DNA of 64,000 nucleotides from Methanocalculus natronophilus (GTDB lineage: Archaea; Halobacteriota; Methanomicrobia; Methanomicrobiales; Methanocorpusculaceae): positions 1 through 64,000 of the forward strand of contig NZ_JBCEXH010000005.1 in the NCBI RefSeq assembly GCF_038751955.1, given 5' to 3'. Of the stretch, positions 17,081-26,110 are shown one piece after another (the first letter of the stretch is position 1; each line of letters starts with the position of its first letter). Below the pieces are notes generated by a model that saw nothing but the letters and a program-made list of their open reading frames with translations, did not search any database and had not been told where the DNA came from. The position numbers were made by a program, and so were the translations under genes.

Positions 17081-18289
17081 TCAGCCCCTCATCGCATCAA
17101 GGGTATTCTCCCGGGTGATCCGCCAGGCAGGTATGAATCCGGCAAGCCCTGATGCCACACCCAGCAAGGCAGCATTCTCAAGCATTGTTGACAATTCAAA
17201 GACCGGAACAATATCTCCGCGAGGAGTCTCAAGCGGATGTGCTGAGAAGTAGACAAAGAGAAGATTCACGATGATCATCCCCAGAATGATTCCAAAAAAC
17301 CAGATGAAGAGCGCCTGTGTCACATAACTGCCGATGATGATCCGGTTTGCGATCCCGATCGCCTTCTGGATTCCAATCTGCCGCCGGTTGTTGATGGTCT
17401 TTATCGTAAAGACGATCCCAATCACCACAATCGCAATGATCATGCTGACGATAATCGCAATGGTGTCGATGATTAAGAACGTCTCCACCATATCTTCTAC
17501 CTCAAGGCCCATCGCATCTTCCCAGGTCTCCACCCGATCCTGTACACCAAAATCCATTAGCCGCATCTCCAGTGCGAAAAGATCCTCACCGGGAATTGCC
17601 CTGACAAGCACCTCGGTTGCTTCGGTATTCTCATACCCCAGGACCGCATTCATCTCCTCCCATGAAACAAAGGCCATGTAATCTGCCTGGTAGGACTTGG
17701 TGGCAAAAACGCCCTTCACCAGGTATTCCCTGGCCACCCCGTTTGCATACATCACGTCAATCGAATCGCCTGCCCTGACACCGCCAAGCGAATCAAAGAA
17801 ATCCATGCCGGGATCCTCATGGCCCGCGACAAAAATCCCAAGCACGATGCCGTCATCGCCGGGAGAGAGGAAGTCGCTCCCCTCAATCATGTGTTCATGG
17901 ATTCTGGTGACTTCAACCTCATCCCGGGGATTGATCGCGGTTATCGGGATACTCACCATCGATCCCCTGTGGCTCAGCGTCCCGCCTATCGAATACCGGG
18001 GCGATGCCCGGGCAACACCCGGCACACGGTTGACCCGGTCAAGAAGTTCATCCACGTGAAACAGTGTCCGTTCTTCATGATCCGGCCTGATAACCACGTC
18101 AGATGTGACATAATCGACCGACTGGTCATAAAACATGTCAACAACCCCTCCTCCGATAAACCCGGAGAAGATGAGCATATTGGTGAAGACCATCGCGATG
18201 ATGAGGATGTTGAGAAGAGTCCCCACTTTTCCTCCCCGCCTGATCGCACGGGAAGCAAGGAAAAGGGAGACTTTTGATCCGTTGAGCAC
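17081..18289 (-). CDS. FtsX/MacB-like ABC permease
   Basis: A 402-residue permease with one N-terminal TM helix (LLNILIIAMVFTNMLIFSGF), a large extracytoplasmic MacB-core region (about 60-270), and three C-terminal TM helices with a coupling segment RQIGIQKAIGI. The start is GTG at 18289: the GGGGTGA ribosome site lies 7 bp before it and contains the stop codon of the upstream gene, so the two genes are coupled. The longer ATG-started frame to 18487 only reads an out-of-frame shadow of the upstream gene. Confidence 0.9.
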   Translation of the reverse strand: MLNGSKVSLFLASRAIRRGGKVGTLLNILIIAMVFTNMLIFSGFIGGGVVDMFYDQSVDYVTSDVVIRPDHEERTLFHVDELLDRVNRVPGVARASPRYSIGGTLSHRGSMVSIPITAINPRDEVEVTRIHEHMIEGSDFLSPGDDGIVLGIFVAGHEDPGMDFFDSLGGVRAGDSIDVMYANGVAREYLVKGVFATKSYQADYMAFVSWEEMNAVLGYENTEATEVLVRAIPGEDLFALEMRLMDFGVQDRVETWEDAMGLEVEDMVETFLIIDTIAIIVSMIIAIVVIGIVFTIKTINNRRQIGIQKAIGIANRIIIGSYVTQALFIWFFGIILGMIIVNLLFVYFSAHPLETPRGDIVPVFELSTMLENAALLGVASGLAGFIPAWRITRENTLDAMRG

Positions 18290-18296
18290 CAGCCGG

Positions 18297-19535
18297 TCAC
18301 CCCTGCTGCCGCTGCCGGTAGAGATAGTATCCTGCGCCTGCAAGCAGCACGATGATGACAAACGCAATGACTGTGCCATCCATTCCCTTTGGCCGCACCA
18401 CCAGCACCAGTGGCTGGCGCAGTTCGTGATCACCATAATCATCCGAGTAGTGGACCGTGAGCGTATACGGCATCTCACCATCGCCATCAGCAGTCAGGCG
18501 GAAGACAGCCGGCGCATCGTTTCCTGGCCTGATGGATCCGACAAATGACTCGCGGGTGCCGGTGAGAGGGAGATCGATTTCTGCAGATACCGACTCTGCC
18601 CGCCCGGTTCCGGTATTCTCAAGGCGGATAACGAGGTCAAATGGCTCTCCCGCAGAGACCGTGATCGGATCGGTTCTCACCTGTGAGACTGCAAGAGAAG
18701 ATGCACCACGGACATCAGCTGAAGCGGTTGCAGTCTCCTGCTGCAGCGATCCATCAACCCTGGTATACGTGACCATAACCGGCAGATCATAGAGTCCGGG
18801 CTCGATCTCTTTTCCAACCCTGAGCAATAGCGGGAGAACCAGGTCAGATCCGGGAGCAAGCACCGGGGCAGCAGATGACGCAGGCCCAACCGGAGAAATC
18901 ATCAGATCTCCCATTGAGACCGAAACCGAAAAATCCTGCGCCGCACTCTCACCGATATTAGTAACACAGAGTTCGGTCTCAAATGTCTCACCAGGTGCAA
19001 CAAAGGGTAGATCAGACTGGGATACCTGAATAATTGGTTTCTTCATCGAATATACCGGCATATTAACATTTACCGGTATCGGGTAGATAACATTCTCACC
19101 ACCACTCACCCCGATTCGGAGCTGTGGAAAGTAGATCCCGCTCTTCTCGGGAGCCTGGATCAAAAACGAGAGTTCCATAGACTGGCCCGGTCCAAGGACC
19201 CCGCTGAAGGCGGAATTTCCTTCAAGAACCCTGATATCCTTCCTGCCATCAAGAAAGACGCTGCCGATGACAAGGTAGACATCCCTGGTGTCGGACGTCG
19301 ATTTATCCATAACACCGTATGTATGAGTAACTGATTCTGTTCTTGCCCATGTTGCCGCCGTGTTTTCGATGGTAACATGGACAAGAGCAGTATCGCCTGG
19401 CATCACCACGTCAGGAACGACCTCATGGCTCGTTACGGTGACTGATGATCCTGTAGCAGATGCTGCAACCGTACAGGGAATAGCTACCAACAAAAGCATT
19501 AGAATGGTGCGCCAGGGTATACATCCATACGTCAT
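18297..19535 (-). CDS. secreted CARDB-like / COG1361 surface protein with C-terminal membrane anchor
   Basis: A 412-residue exported protein. Signal peptide at residues 1-25, then at least two beta-rich CARDB/NEW3-like modules (roughly 35-150 and 165-260; a third at 275-375 with VSAGEPFDLVIRLENTGTG), then one TM helix near residues 387-405 (TVIAFVIIVLLAGAGYYLY) and a short basic tail. It would sit on the outer face of the membrane. As first gene of the permease/ATPase operon it is a good candidate for the extracellular partner of this MacB-like complex. Confidence 0.8.
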   Translation of the reverse strand: MTYGCIPWRTILMLLLVAIPCTVAASATGSSVTVTSHEVVPDVVMPGDTALVHVTIENTAATWARTESVTHTYGVMDKSTSDTRDVYLVIGSVFLDGRKDIRVLEGNSAFSGVLGPGQSMELSFLIQAPEKSGIYFPQLRIGVSGGENVIYPIPVNVNMPVYSMKKPIIQVSQSDLPFVAPGETFETELCVTNIGESAAQDFSVSVSMGDLMISPVGPASSAAPVLAPGSDLVLPLLLRVGKEIEPGLYDLPVMVTYTRVDGSLQQETATASADVRGASSLAVSQVRTDPITVSAGEPFDLVIRLENTGTGRAESVSAEIDLPLTGTRESFVGSIRPGNDAPAVFRLTADGDGEMPYTLTVHYSDDYGDHELRQPLVLVVRPKGMDGTVIAFVIIVLLAGAGYYLYRQRQQG

Positions 19536-19865
19536 GAGAGAGACTCAATATACCCATGCGTATGGTATAATATTAAAATATCTCACATATGAAGCAAATT
19601 GATGCAGCCATCGTTTTCCTTGATCCAGACGGTACAATTCTCAGGTTGAGCAGGCGATGTAGATCTCTAATCGACCGGCTTCTTGACGAGGATACAGGCA
19701 TCTGAGCAACACCCCCCCAAAGGGGCAGGAACCTCTCCTCCACGCACAACCGCAGGAACAGGAATTGTTCGGGCCGCCAGAGCGTTTCCCGGGACGGCTG
19801 GCTTCCCCCACGTCCTCTTCCTCTACCAACTGCCTTTTCTCTTCAGAAAAGCAATAGAATAGGGA
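19536..19865. other. gap before thiM with one short ORF candidate
   Basis: The left part has an AT-rich promoter-like stretch (TATGGTATAATATTAAAATATC at 19561-19581, quoted in part: TATAATATTAAAA). It is followed at 19589-19705 by a 38-codon ORF, MKQIDAAIVFLDPDGTILRL and so on, that reads like the start of a PAS-type sensor domain and stops after TGI. The rest is GC-rich and has no gene. I looked for a thiamine (TPP) riboswitch ahead of thiM and saw no THI-box core. Confidence 0.4.
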
Positions 19866-20672
19866 ATGAACGATTCGGCAGCAGCACTTTTTGGAGCAAT
19901 CAGAGAGAACCGCCCGCTTGTCCACCATATCACCAATACCGTCACCATCAATGACTGCGCAAATGCCACCCTTGCAATTGGCGCAGCCCCCGTGATGGCA
20001 GGTGCAATCGGTGAGGTGGCCGAGATGGTTGCGATTGCAGATGCACTTGTTCTGAATATCGGCACGATCACCCCCGATCAGGTCGATGCGATGGTAGCGG
20101 CAGCCCACGCCGCAAACAGAAAAGGAATACCCGTCATCCTTGACCCGGTTGGTGTTGGAGCAACCACGCTCAGGACAGCGAGTGCGGAGCGGATTCTGAA
20201 TGAATGCACCGTCACTATCCTCAAAGGCAATGCCGGCGAGGTGGGGGTGCTTGCGGGAACTGGCGGAACCGTTCGGGGAGTTGATTCCGGGGGATGTCGG
20301 GGCGATCCGGTTGATGTGGCGCTTGCATCCGCAGAGCGATGGGATACAACCGTTGCCATGACCGGCCCAACCGATGTGATCTCGGGCAGAGGTGGCGGAT
20401 ACCTGATCAAAAACGGCCACCCGATGATGGAGAGGCTCTCTGGAACCGGGTGCATGGCTGCATCCATTGTCGGGGCTTTTGCGGCTGGAGGTGATGATCC
20501 GGTGCTGGCTGCCGCATCAGCGCTGGCAGCATTTGGGATCGCCGGAGAGCTCGGTGCAGCCGGGGCACGGGGACCATATACATTCCGGACCACCCTCTTT
20601 GACGAACTCTCCATGCTTTCACCCGATGATCTCGTGAAAAAAGCTGCTATGGAGAGGATTCGTGGCATTTGA
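19866..20672 (+). CDS. thiM: hydroxyethylthiazole kinase
   Basis: ThiM phosphorylates 4-methyl-5-hydroxyethylthiazole in thiamine salvage. The 268-residue protein is full length: HHITNTVTINDCANATLAIG near the N-terminus, the DPVGVGAT loop near residue 97, and the catalytic anion-hole segment LSGTGCMAASIVGAF near 192. A GGCRGD stretch around residue 140 is part of a loop richer in Gly than usual. It overlaps thiE by 11 bp and together they give the two late salvage steps. Confidence 0.93.
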   Translation: MNDSAAALFGAIRENRPLVHHITNTVTINDCANATLAIGAAPVMAGAIGEVAEMVAIADALVLNIGTITPDQVDAMVAAAHAANRKGIPVILDPVGVGATTLRTASAERILNECTVTILKGNAGEVGVLAGTGGTVRGVDSGGCRGDPVDVALASAERWDTTVAMTGPTDVISGRGGGYLIKNGHPMMERLSGTGCMAASIVGAFAAGGDDPVLAAASALAAFGIAGELGAAGARGPYTFRTTLFDELSMLSPDDLVKKAAMERIRGI

Positions 20673-21309
20673 TCTCTATGTTGTCACCGACGAAGCCATT
20701 GGTTTTGGGCGATCACATGCACGGCAGGCGGAACTGGCGCTCCGTGGAGGAGCAGACATCATCCAGCTCCGCGACAAAACCCTTCCAGATGACCAGCTTC
20801 TTCGGGTTGCAGAAGAGATCCGGCACCTGACCCGTGATGCAGGTGCCCTGTTCATCGTCAATGACTCCCCCGCGATCGCCTTTGCCTGCGGAGCAGACGG
20901 CCTTCACCTCGGCCAGCAGGACATCCCGGTTGCCACGGCACGGAAGCATGCACCTCCGGGTTTTCTCATCGGCACCTCCGTTGGATCGGTTGCTGAAGCC
21001 GTGAGTGCTGAGAGAGCCGGAGCTGACTACCTGGCACTCAGCCCTGTCTTTGCCACCACCTCAAAAGCCGATGCAGGAAACGGCTTTGGCCTTGCCAGGC
21101 TCAAAGATATCAGGGACGCAACCAGGCTCCCGCTGATCGCAATCGGCGGGATCACCCACGTAAATGTCGGATCTGTCATCGATGCCGGTGCAGATGGTGT
21201 CGCAGTCATCTCTGCAGTCGTCGGAGCAGAGGACATTTCAGCAGCTGCCGCAGAGATGAAAGCCCGCATTCTCGCTGCAAAACAACAAGGTTCTTCTCCA
21301 TATTTCTAA
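20662..21309 (+). CDS. thiE: thiamine-phosphate synthase
   Basis: ThiE joins the pyrimidine and thiazole phosphates to make thiamine phosphate. The 215-residue TIM barrel shows the substrate motifs QLRDKTL, VNDSPAIAFACGADGLHLGQ (quoted in 20 residues), and GGITHVNV with the phosphate-binding Gly pair. The start is a GTG inside the last codons of thiM, so translation is coupled. An N-terminal extension as in archaeal ThiD-ThiN fusions is absent, so this is the bacterial-type ThiE. Confidence 0.93.
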   Translation: MAFDLYVVTDEAIGFGRSHARQAELALRGGADIIQLRDKTLPDDQLLRVAEEIRHLTRDAGALFIVNDSPAIAFACGADGLHLGQQDIPVATARKHAPPGFLIGTSVGSVAEAVSAERAGADYLALSPVFATTSKADAGNGFGLARLKDIRDATRLPLIAIGGITHVNVGSVIDAGADGVAVISAVVGAEDISAAAAEMKARILAAKQQGSSPYF

Positions 21310-21622
21310 AGGTCATTACTATCCAAAGGTCATAATAATACATGAATAGTCTCAATTCGCTATTGTCTGACCAATGTAGATAATAAAATATAATAATATA
21401 TTTTGAAATTCATACAATTTACTTCATCTTCTGTCTTTAAGCTTATTGGTGGTAGAAGAGTCAGAGACAGGCATGGAGTGACGCCAGGATAGGGGCTCTG
21501 GTACTCGCGTGTCAGAAGCCCCCACCGCCCACTTTCCCGTCCGCACATGCTTCGCAAAGGAGTTTGAGCCAGGTTGCCGCAGATGCTTCACTCATTCCTG
21601 ATTATTTTGGTTGCTGCATCGG
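21310..21622. other. thiE-hxlB convergent gap with hairpin and dispersed repeat
   Basis: The first 130 bp are AT-rich and start with two copies of AAAGGTCATWA (21308-21318 and 21325-21335). At 21492-21522 there is a hairpin, GGGGCTCTG with CAGAAGCCCC (one bulge). Positions 21536-21587 match a second locus at 50496-50547 at 42 of 52 bases. No gene of normal size is seen, but the minus strand has a 27-codon ORF starting MSEASAATW that covers the repeat. Confidence 0.5.
21536..21587. repeat. dispersed 52-bp repeat, copy A
   Basis: Ungapped match to 50496-50547, 42 of 52 bases identical by my count, strongest at the two ends (CACATGCTTCGCAA and GCCGCAGATGCT). On the minus strand both copies can be read in the same frame with a CEAC-x-DG motif. 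It lies downstream of the hxlB stop. Confidence 0.6.
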
Positions 21623-22243
21623 TCACTGCATCGTTGTAAACCTGTCTGAGAACTTCTTCCTGACCTCGTCGGCAGTCAGGTGCCGCGCCTCCATCAGGGC
21701 AGAGATCACTGCATCTGAAAAGACAAGTGCTGCCAGCTCAAATGCCGACCCCCTGCCTGCCGGAACCTGAACCGACCGGTACTGGCCGGTAATCTGCCGG
21801 ACCTCAAACTCATGGGGGATATCCTCAGCCACCCCGGATGACTCTCCGAGATCGATTGTGTGATCAACAAGCTCTGCTGCATGCGACTGAGGATTTGCCG
21901 TGATCAGGCAGCTCCACCCACCAAGATCGCGGACTTTTTCAGCGGCATTAACAACCGAGTTTGTCTCACCTGAACCAGAGAAGACAACGAGCATATCCTC
22001 AGATCCAAATGCGGGCGTGATCGTCTCGCCGATCACATAACTGGTAAACCCAAGATGCATCAGCCGCAGGGCAAATGCCTTTGCAACAAGCCCTGACCTG
22101 CCGGCACCCGTGACATAGATCCTCCGTCCCGAGAGGAGTTCTGAGAGGAAGACTCCTGCACGTTCAGTATCAAGCCGCTCTGCTACACGGATGATCATCT
22201 CTGCCGTATCAAGCATATAGCCGGTCAACTCGTCTGTACTCAC
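21623..22243 (-). CDS. hxlB: 6-phospho-3-hexuloisomerase (SIS domain)
   Basis: Interconverts fructose-6-phosphate and 3-hexulose-6-phosphate; in archaea it serves pentose-phosphate production with HxlA. The 206-residue SIS fold shows TGAGRSG (phosphate loop, residues 45-51), the FSGSGET loop near 89, and the catalytic His and Glu in the DIPHEFEVRQ region. hxlA is not in view. A good start MSTDELTGYM; the protein is of typical length. Confidence 0.88.
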   Translation of the reverse strand: MSTDELTGYMLDTAEMIIRVAERLDTERAGVFLSELLSGRRIYVTGAGRSGLVAKAFALRLMHLGFTSYVIGETITPAFGSEDMLVVFSGSGETNSVVNAAEKVRDLGGWSCLITANPQSHAAELVDHTIDLGESSGVAEDIPHEFEVRQITGQYRSVQVPAGRGSAFELAALVFSDAVISALMEARHLTADEVRKKFSDRFTTMQ

Positions 22244-22292
22244 AACAATCAGCTGATCAGAACTGGATCATTATGGTGTATCAGCATATCGG

Positions 22293-23615
22293 TCAGGAGA
22301 AGAGGTGATCAATCCCAAGAGAGATGAGCACCACCACCAGCACCGGGGGAATCAGGTACCTGCATACCAGGAGGATAAAACGTGGAATAGGACCTCGTAA
22401 TCCTCCTTTCTCCCTGAGCAGTGCCGGGTCAAGCACCCATCCGAATGCAACTGCCATCAGGAGTGCGGTGAGGGGCAGGCCAAACGATCCAACTGTCTCA
22501 TCCAGGAGATCCAGAACAGGGATACCTGAGATCGTGAGATCCAGTACAGAATAGCTGAGAGCCGAAGGGAGCCCGACTGCGATCACCCCGGCAGTCAGGA
22601 CGGCACTCGCTTTCTTCCTGGATATTCCGCTCCGTGCAACCAGCGATGAGAGTGGCATCTCCATCATCGAGACAGTTGCCGTTAAAGCAGAGAAGAAGAG
22701 GAGAAGGAAGAAGAGCGCACCTATCCATGTTCCAAAGGGAATCATCGAAAAGGCCTCAGGAAGGGTTGTGAAGACAAGATCTGCGCCCATTCCAGGCGAT
22801 AAGCCCAGGGTGAAGACGATCGGAAAGATGATGAGGCCGGATAGCATCGCAACTGAGATATCTGCAAATGTGATGTACACAGCAGATCTGGCAATCGGGA
22901 CAGAACGCCTCAGATACGATCCATAGGTGAGAAGAATGCCGGTTCCAACCGAGAGCGAGAAGAATGCCTGGCCAAATGCTGCTCCCCAGAGAGCAGGATC
23001 GCCCAGCACCGAAAAGTCAGGCGTCAGGAAGAAGGCGATCCCGTCTCCAAACCCCGGAAGCGTGAGAGCATAGAGAGCCAGGGCAATCAGGATGACAAAA
23101 CATGCCGGAATAAGTGTGAACGTCACCCTCTCTATCCCCTTTCGGATCCCAAGAGCAACAACCCCTCCAGTCAGCAGGGCTGCTATGATGAAGAAGAGAA
23201 CCGGGAGATACCCGGCTGTGAAGTGGGTAAAATCACCTGCTGTACCGATAAATGAATACAATACAAATGCGAGTGTCCAGCCGGTAATAACAAGATAATA
23301 GCTGAGCACCACAAAACCGATCGCAATCATCAGCCAGCCAATCCCTGAGAAGAGACGGTGCACCTTCTCAAAAGCCGAGACCACATCCGCTGCAAGCGCA
23401 CGGCCGGCCTTGATCTCGATGACCATCAGTGGAAATGCAACCAGCACCACGGCGAGCAGAAACGGGATAAGATACGCACCACCACCGTTCTGGCCGACAA
23501 CTGTTGAAAAACGCCATATATTTCCGATTCCAACAGCTGCGCCGATGGAAGCAAGGATAAAACCGATATTGGAAGACCAGTGTTCAACTGAACCCTGATC
23601 CTCTTTGAGGGGCAT
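22293..23615 (-). CDS. Na+-dependent NSS-family transporter
   Basis: A 440-residue membrane protein with about 11 TM helices. The family start is clear: WSSNIGFILASIGAAVGIGN contains the unwound TM1 with Na/substrate contacts, followed by IWRFSTVVGQNGGGAYLIPF. This LeuT-fold family takes up amino acids or related small molecules with sodium. The length resembles the shorter 11-TM bacterial and archaeal members. It is a lone gene between hxlB and cdc48; substrate cannot be told. Confidence 0.9.
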   Translation of the reverse strand: MPLKEDQGSVEHWSSNIGFILASIGAAVGIGNIWRFSTVVGQNGGGAYLIPFLLAVVLVAFPLMVIEIKAGRALAADVVSAFEKVHRLFSGIGWLMIAIGFVVLSYYLVITGWTLAFVLYSFIGTAGDFTHFTAGYLPVLFFIIAALLTGGVVALGIRKGIERVTFTLIPACFVILIALALYALTLPGFGDGIAFFLTPDFSVLGDPALWGAAFGQAFFSLSVGTGILLTYGSYLRRSVPIARSAVYITFADISVAMLSGLIIFPIVFTLGLSPGMGADLVFTTLPEAFSMIPFGTWIGALFFLLLFFSALTATVSMMEMPLSSLVARSGISRKKASAVLTAGVIAVGLPSALSYSVLDLTISGIPVLDLLDETVGSFGLPLTALLMAVAFGWVLDPALLREKGGLRGPIPRFILLVCRYLIPPVLVVVLISLGIDHLFS

Positions 23616-23652
23616 CTGAAGAGGTGGGTTTGATCCCAGGCCCTCTTAGCAT

Positions 23653-26064
23653 TTACTGGTATTCCACCGGCTGTGACTGGCGAGGGAGGCCGCCTTTGAA
23701 ATGCTGCTGGATACGGGCATAATACTCCTTGAGCCGCTCGTTCATCGTCGGGTGGATCTTCTCCATCGCCTCGTTGAAATGGTGGATGGCAACAGACGAT
23801 GCACCCTCTCGCATTGCGAGCATCCCGGCTTCCCGGCAGAGCCCCTCAAGGTCAGATCCGACAAATCCGGGCGATTTCTCTGCAACCGTTGCAATAACTG
23901 TTTCACGCGCAGCATCTGCATATTTCTGATCAAAGCGCTCTGCAAGGGTAAAGACCAGTTTCCGGATCTCGCTTTTCTTCAGGCCGCCCGCCTCGGTCTT
24001 CGGCATTGCAGCAGCAGCTTCCCTGACTGCATCGGCAGTTATCTCCGCACCCTCTCCAAGAGACTCGAATATCCGTTCAATGCAGCTATATTCACAATCC
24101 TTGAGAATGGCAACGATCTCTTCGGTGCTGCCCCCCTCAATCGGCATACCACGCATGTGAATACCCAGGATCTGCTTCCTGTCGGCTTCTTCAGGCTCCC
24201 CGATGTAGACGAGCCGATCAAACCTGCCTGGCCTGAGAAGAGCGGGATCGACAATATCAGGCCTGTTTGTCGCACCCATCACGATAACATCGCGGATCTC
24301 CTCGATCCCGTCGATCTCGGTGAGTATCTGGTTGAGCACACTCTCGACTGTATGCGACGTATCCCCAGACGCACCCCGTACAGGGGTCAGGGCATCCATC
24401 TCATCAAAGAGGATGATCGAGGGTGCCACCTGGCGGGCTTTCTTGAAAATCTCCCTGACCGCGCGTTCACTCTCCCCGACCCATTTAGAGAGGAGCTGGG
24501 GCCCTTTGACCGGGATGAAATTGGCCCCGGACTCGGTTGCTACCGCTTTTGCGATCAGGGTCTTGCCTGTTCCCGGGGGCCCATACAGCAGGACACCTTT
24601 TGGGACACGAATCCCAAGCTCCTCGAACCTCTCCCTGCTCGTCAGGGGGAGTTCAACTGCTTCCCGGATCTCCTGCCGGGCAGAAGCCAGGCCGCCAATA
24701 TCCGACCAGCGGATGTTTGTTCCTTCAAGCATCACCTCACGCATTGCAGAGGGGAAGACCTCACGCTGCGCCTCCCGGAAATCATCTGAGCGCACCCGCA
24801 GTTCATCAAGAACCTCCTGCGGAATCGTATCCTGCTCAAGATCAATCTCCGGAAGATATCGCCTGAGCGCCCGGATTGCAGCTTCCCGTGCGAGTGCAGC
24901 GAGATCCGCACCGACAAACCCATGCGTCTCGGAGGCGATCTGCTCGATTCTGACACTCTCATCAACCGGCATACCGCGTGTATGGATATTGAGGATCTCC
25001 TCACGGTCTGCCTTCGGCGGAACCCCGATCTCGATCTCGCGATCAAACCTGCCGGGGCGGCGGAGCGCCTGGTCGATTGCATCAAGCCGGTTCGTAGCCC
25101 CGATCACCACCACCTGGCCGCGCTCCTCGAGGCCATCCATCATCGTCAGGAGCTGCGCAACAACACGCCGTTCCACCTCTCCTGTGACATCCTCGCGTTT
25201 CGGTGCGATGGAGTCGAGTTCGTCGATAAAGATAATCGACGGCGCGTTCTCATTTGCCTCCTCAAAGACCTCACGGAGCCGCTGTTCCGACTCGCCATAG
25301 TACTTCGAGATCACTTCCGGCCCGGCAATAGAGATAAAATGTGCGCCGGATTCATTGGCAACGGCCCGTGCAATAAGTGTCTTGCCTGTTCCCGGAGGGC
25401 CGTACAGGAGGAGCCCCTTTGGCGGCTCGATACCAAGCGTCTTGAAGAGTTCCGGGTGGCGTATGGGGAGTTCTATTGTTTCACGGAGGCGCTGAAGCTC
25501 ATCTTTCAATCCTCCGATATCCTCATAGCTGATCCGTTTCAGCCCTTCGAAGCCGGGAGCCGGTTTATCTGATATGGTAATAGTGGTATTTCTTGTGATG
25601 ATGACCGCATCCTCCGGATCAAGTGCGGTCACCTTGAACTCAATGAGCTGCGGGATCATCATGGCGCGGATAGGCACAACATCGCCTGTTGAGACAGGAT
25701 AGTTGATCAGTCCCTGTGCAGCATGCTCCATATGAATTGTCAGCTGGGGAGGGAGGTTTTCGGGTGGAGCGATCACCACCTCCTTTGCCTCGATCACCGC
25801 TTCGACTTTGGTGATCTTTACCCGGTCGCCGATTGATACGGCAGCATTCTCGCGGGTAAACTTGTCAATCCGGATCTTCTGCTGGTCCCAGTCCTTTGCC
25901 ATGGCACGCCAGACCTTTGCCAGCGTCTGCTTCTTCCCCTCAATTGCCACCAGGTCACCGGGGGAGACCCGGAGGGCAAGCATCGTCTCCGGATCGAGCC
26001 GTGCCTTCCCGCCACCCAGATCCTCAGGATAGGCCGAATCGACCTTCAGATACATTTCAGGCAT
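23653..26064 (-). CDS. CDC48/VCP-family AAA ATPase with insertion in D2
   Basis: An 803-residue unfoldase/segregase. Residues 1-180 form the N domain (double-psi barrel and following), then two AAA modules, each with GPPGTGKT Walker A and a FIDELD / LFDEMD Walker B. The archaeal enzyme pulls proteins apart, often feeding the proteasome. The D2 lid carries an extra block of about 70-80 residues (about 650-725, from EGGSTEEIVAIL to AEKSPGFVG) not found in well-known CDC48 proteins. The C-terminus has no clear HbYX proteasome tail. It is divergent from larC. Confidence 0.93.
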   Translation of the reverse strand: MPEMYLKVDSAYPEDLGGGKARLDPETMLALRVSPGDLVAIEGKKQTLAKVWRAMAKDWDQQKIRIDKFTRENAAVSIGDRVKITKVEAVIEAKEVVIAPPENLPPQLTIHMEHAAQGLINYPVSTGDVVPIRAMMIPQLIEFKVTALDPEDAVIITRNTTITISDKPAPGFEGLKRISYEDIGGLKDELQRLRETIELPIRHPELFKTLGIEPPKGLLLYGPPGTGKTLIARAVANESGAHFISIAGPEVISKYYGESEQRLREVFEEANENAPSIIFIDELDSIAPKREDVTGEVERRVVAQLLTMMDGLEERGQVVVIGATNRLDAIDQALRRPGRFDREIEIGVPPKADREEILNIHTRGMPVDESVRIEQIASETHGFVGADLAALAREAAIRALRRYLPEIDLEQDTIPQEVLDELRVRSDDFREAQREVFPSAMREVMLEGTNIRWSDIGGLASARQEIREAVELPLTSRERFEELGIRVPKGVLLYGPPGTGKTLIAKAVATESGANFIPVKGPQLLSKWVGESERAVREIFKKARQVAPSIILFDEMDALTPVRGASGDTSHTVESVLNQILTEIDGIEEIRDVIVMGATNRPDIVDPALLRPGRFDRLVYIGEPEEADRKQILGIHMRGMPIEGGSTEEIVAILKDCEYSCIERIFESLGEGAEITADAVREAAAAMPKTEAGGLKKSEIRKLVFTLAERFDQKYADAARETVIATVAEKSPGFVGSDLEGLCREAGMLAMREGASSVAIHHFNEAMEKIHPTMNERLKEYYARIQQHFKGGLPRQSQPVEYQ

Positions 26065-26110
26065 TACTTTATTGTCATCAGTGTCCGGACATATAAGTAG
26101 TGTTTACGCG

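Noticed and set aside
17081-18487. Longer ATG-started form of the ABC permease (468 residues)
   Set aside because: The extra N-terminal residues (Arg/Ser/Cys/Trp-rich) read the upstream gene out of frame; a GTG with a strong ribosome site gives the normal N-terminus.
19700-19865. TPP riboswitch ahead of thiM
   Set aside because: I looked for the CTGAGA and ACCTGATCTGG-like cores on the plus strand and found neither.
24320-25300. 326-codon plus-strand ORF antisense to cdc48
   Set aside because: It is Arg/Ser-rich shadow coding of a certain AAA ATPase on the other strand and has no ribosome site or family features.
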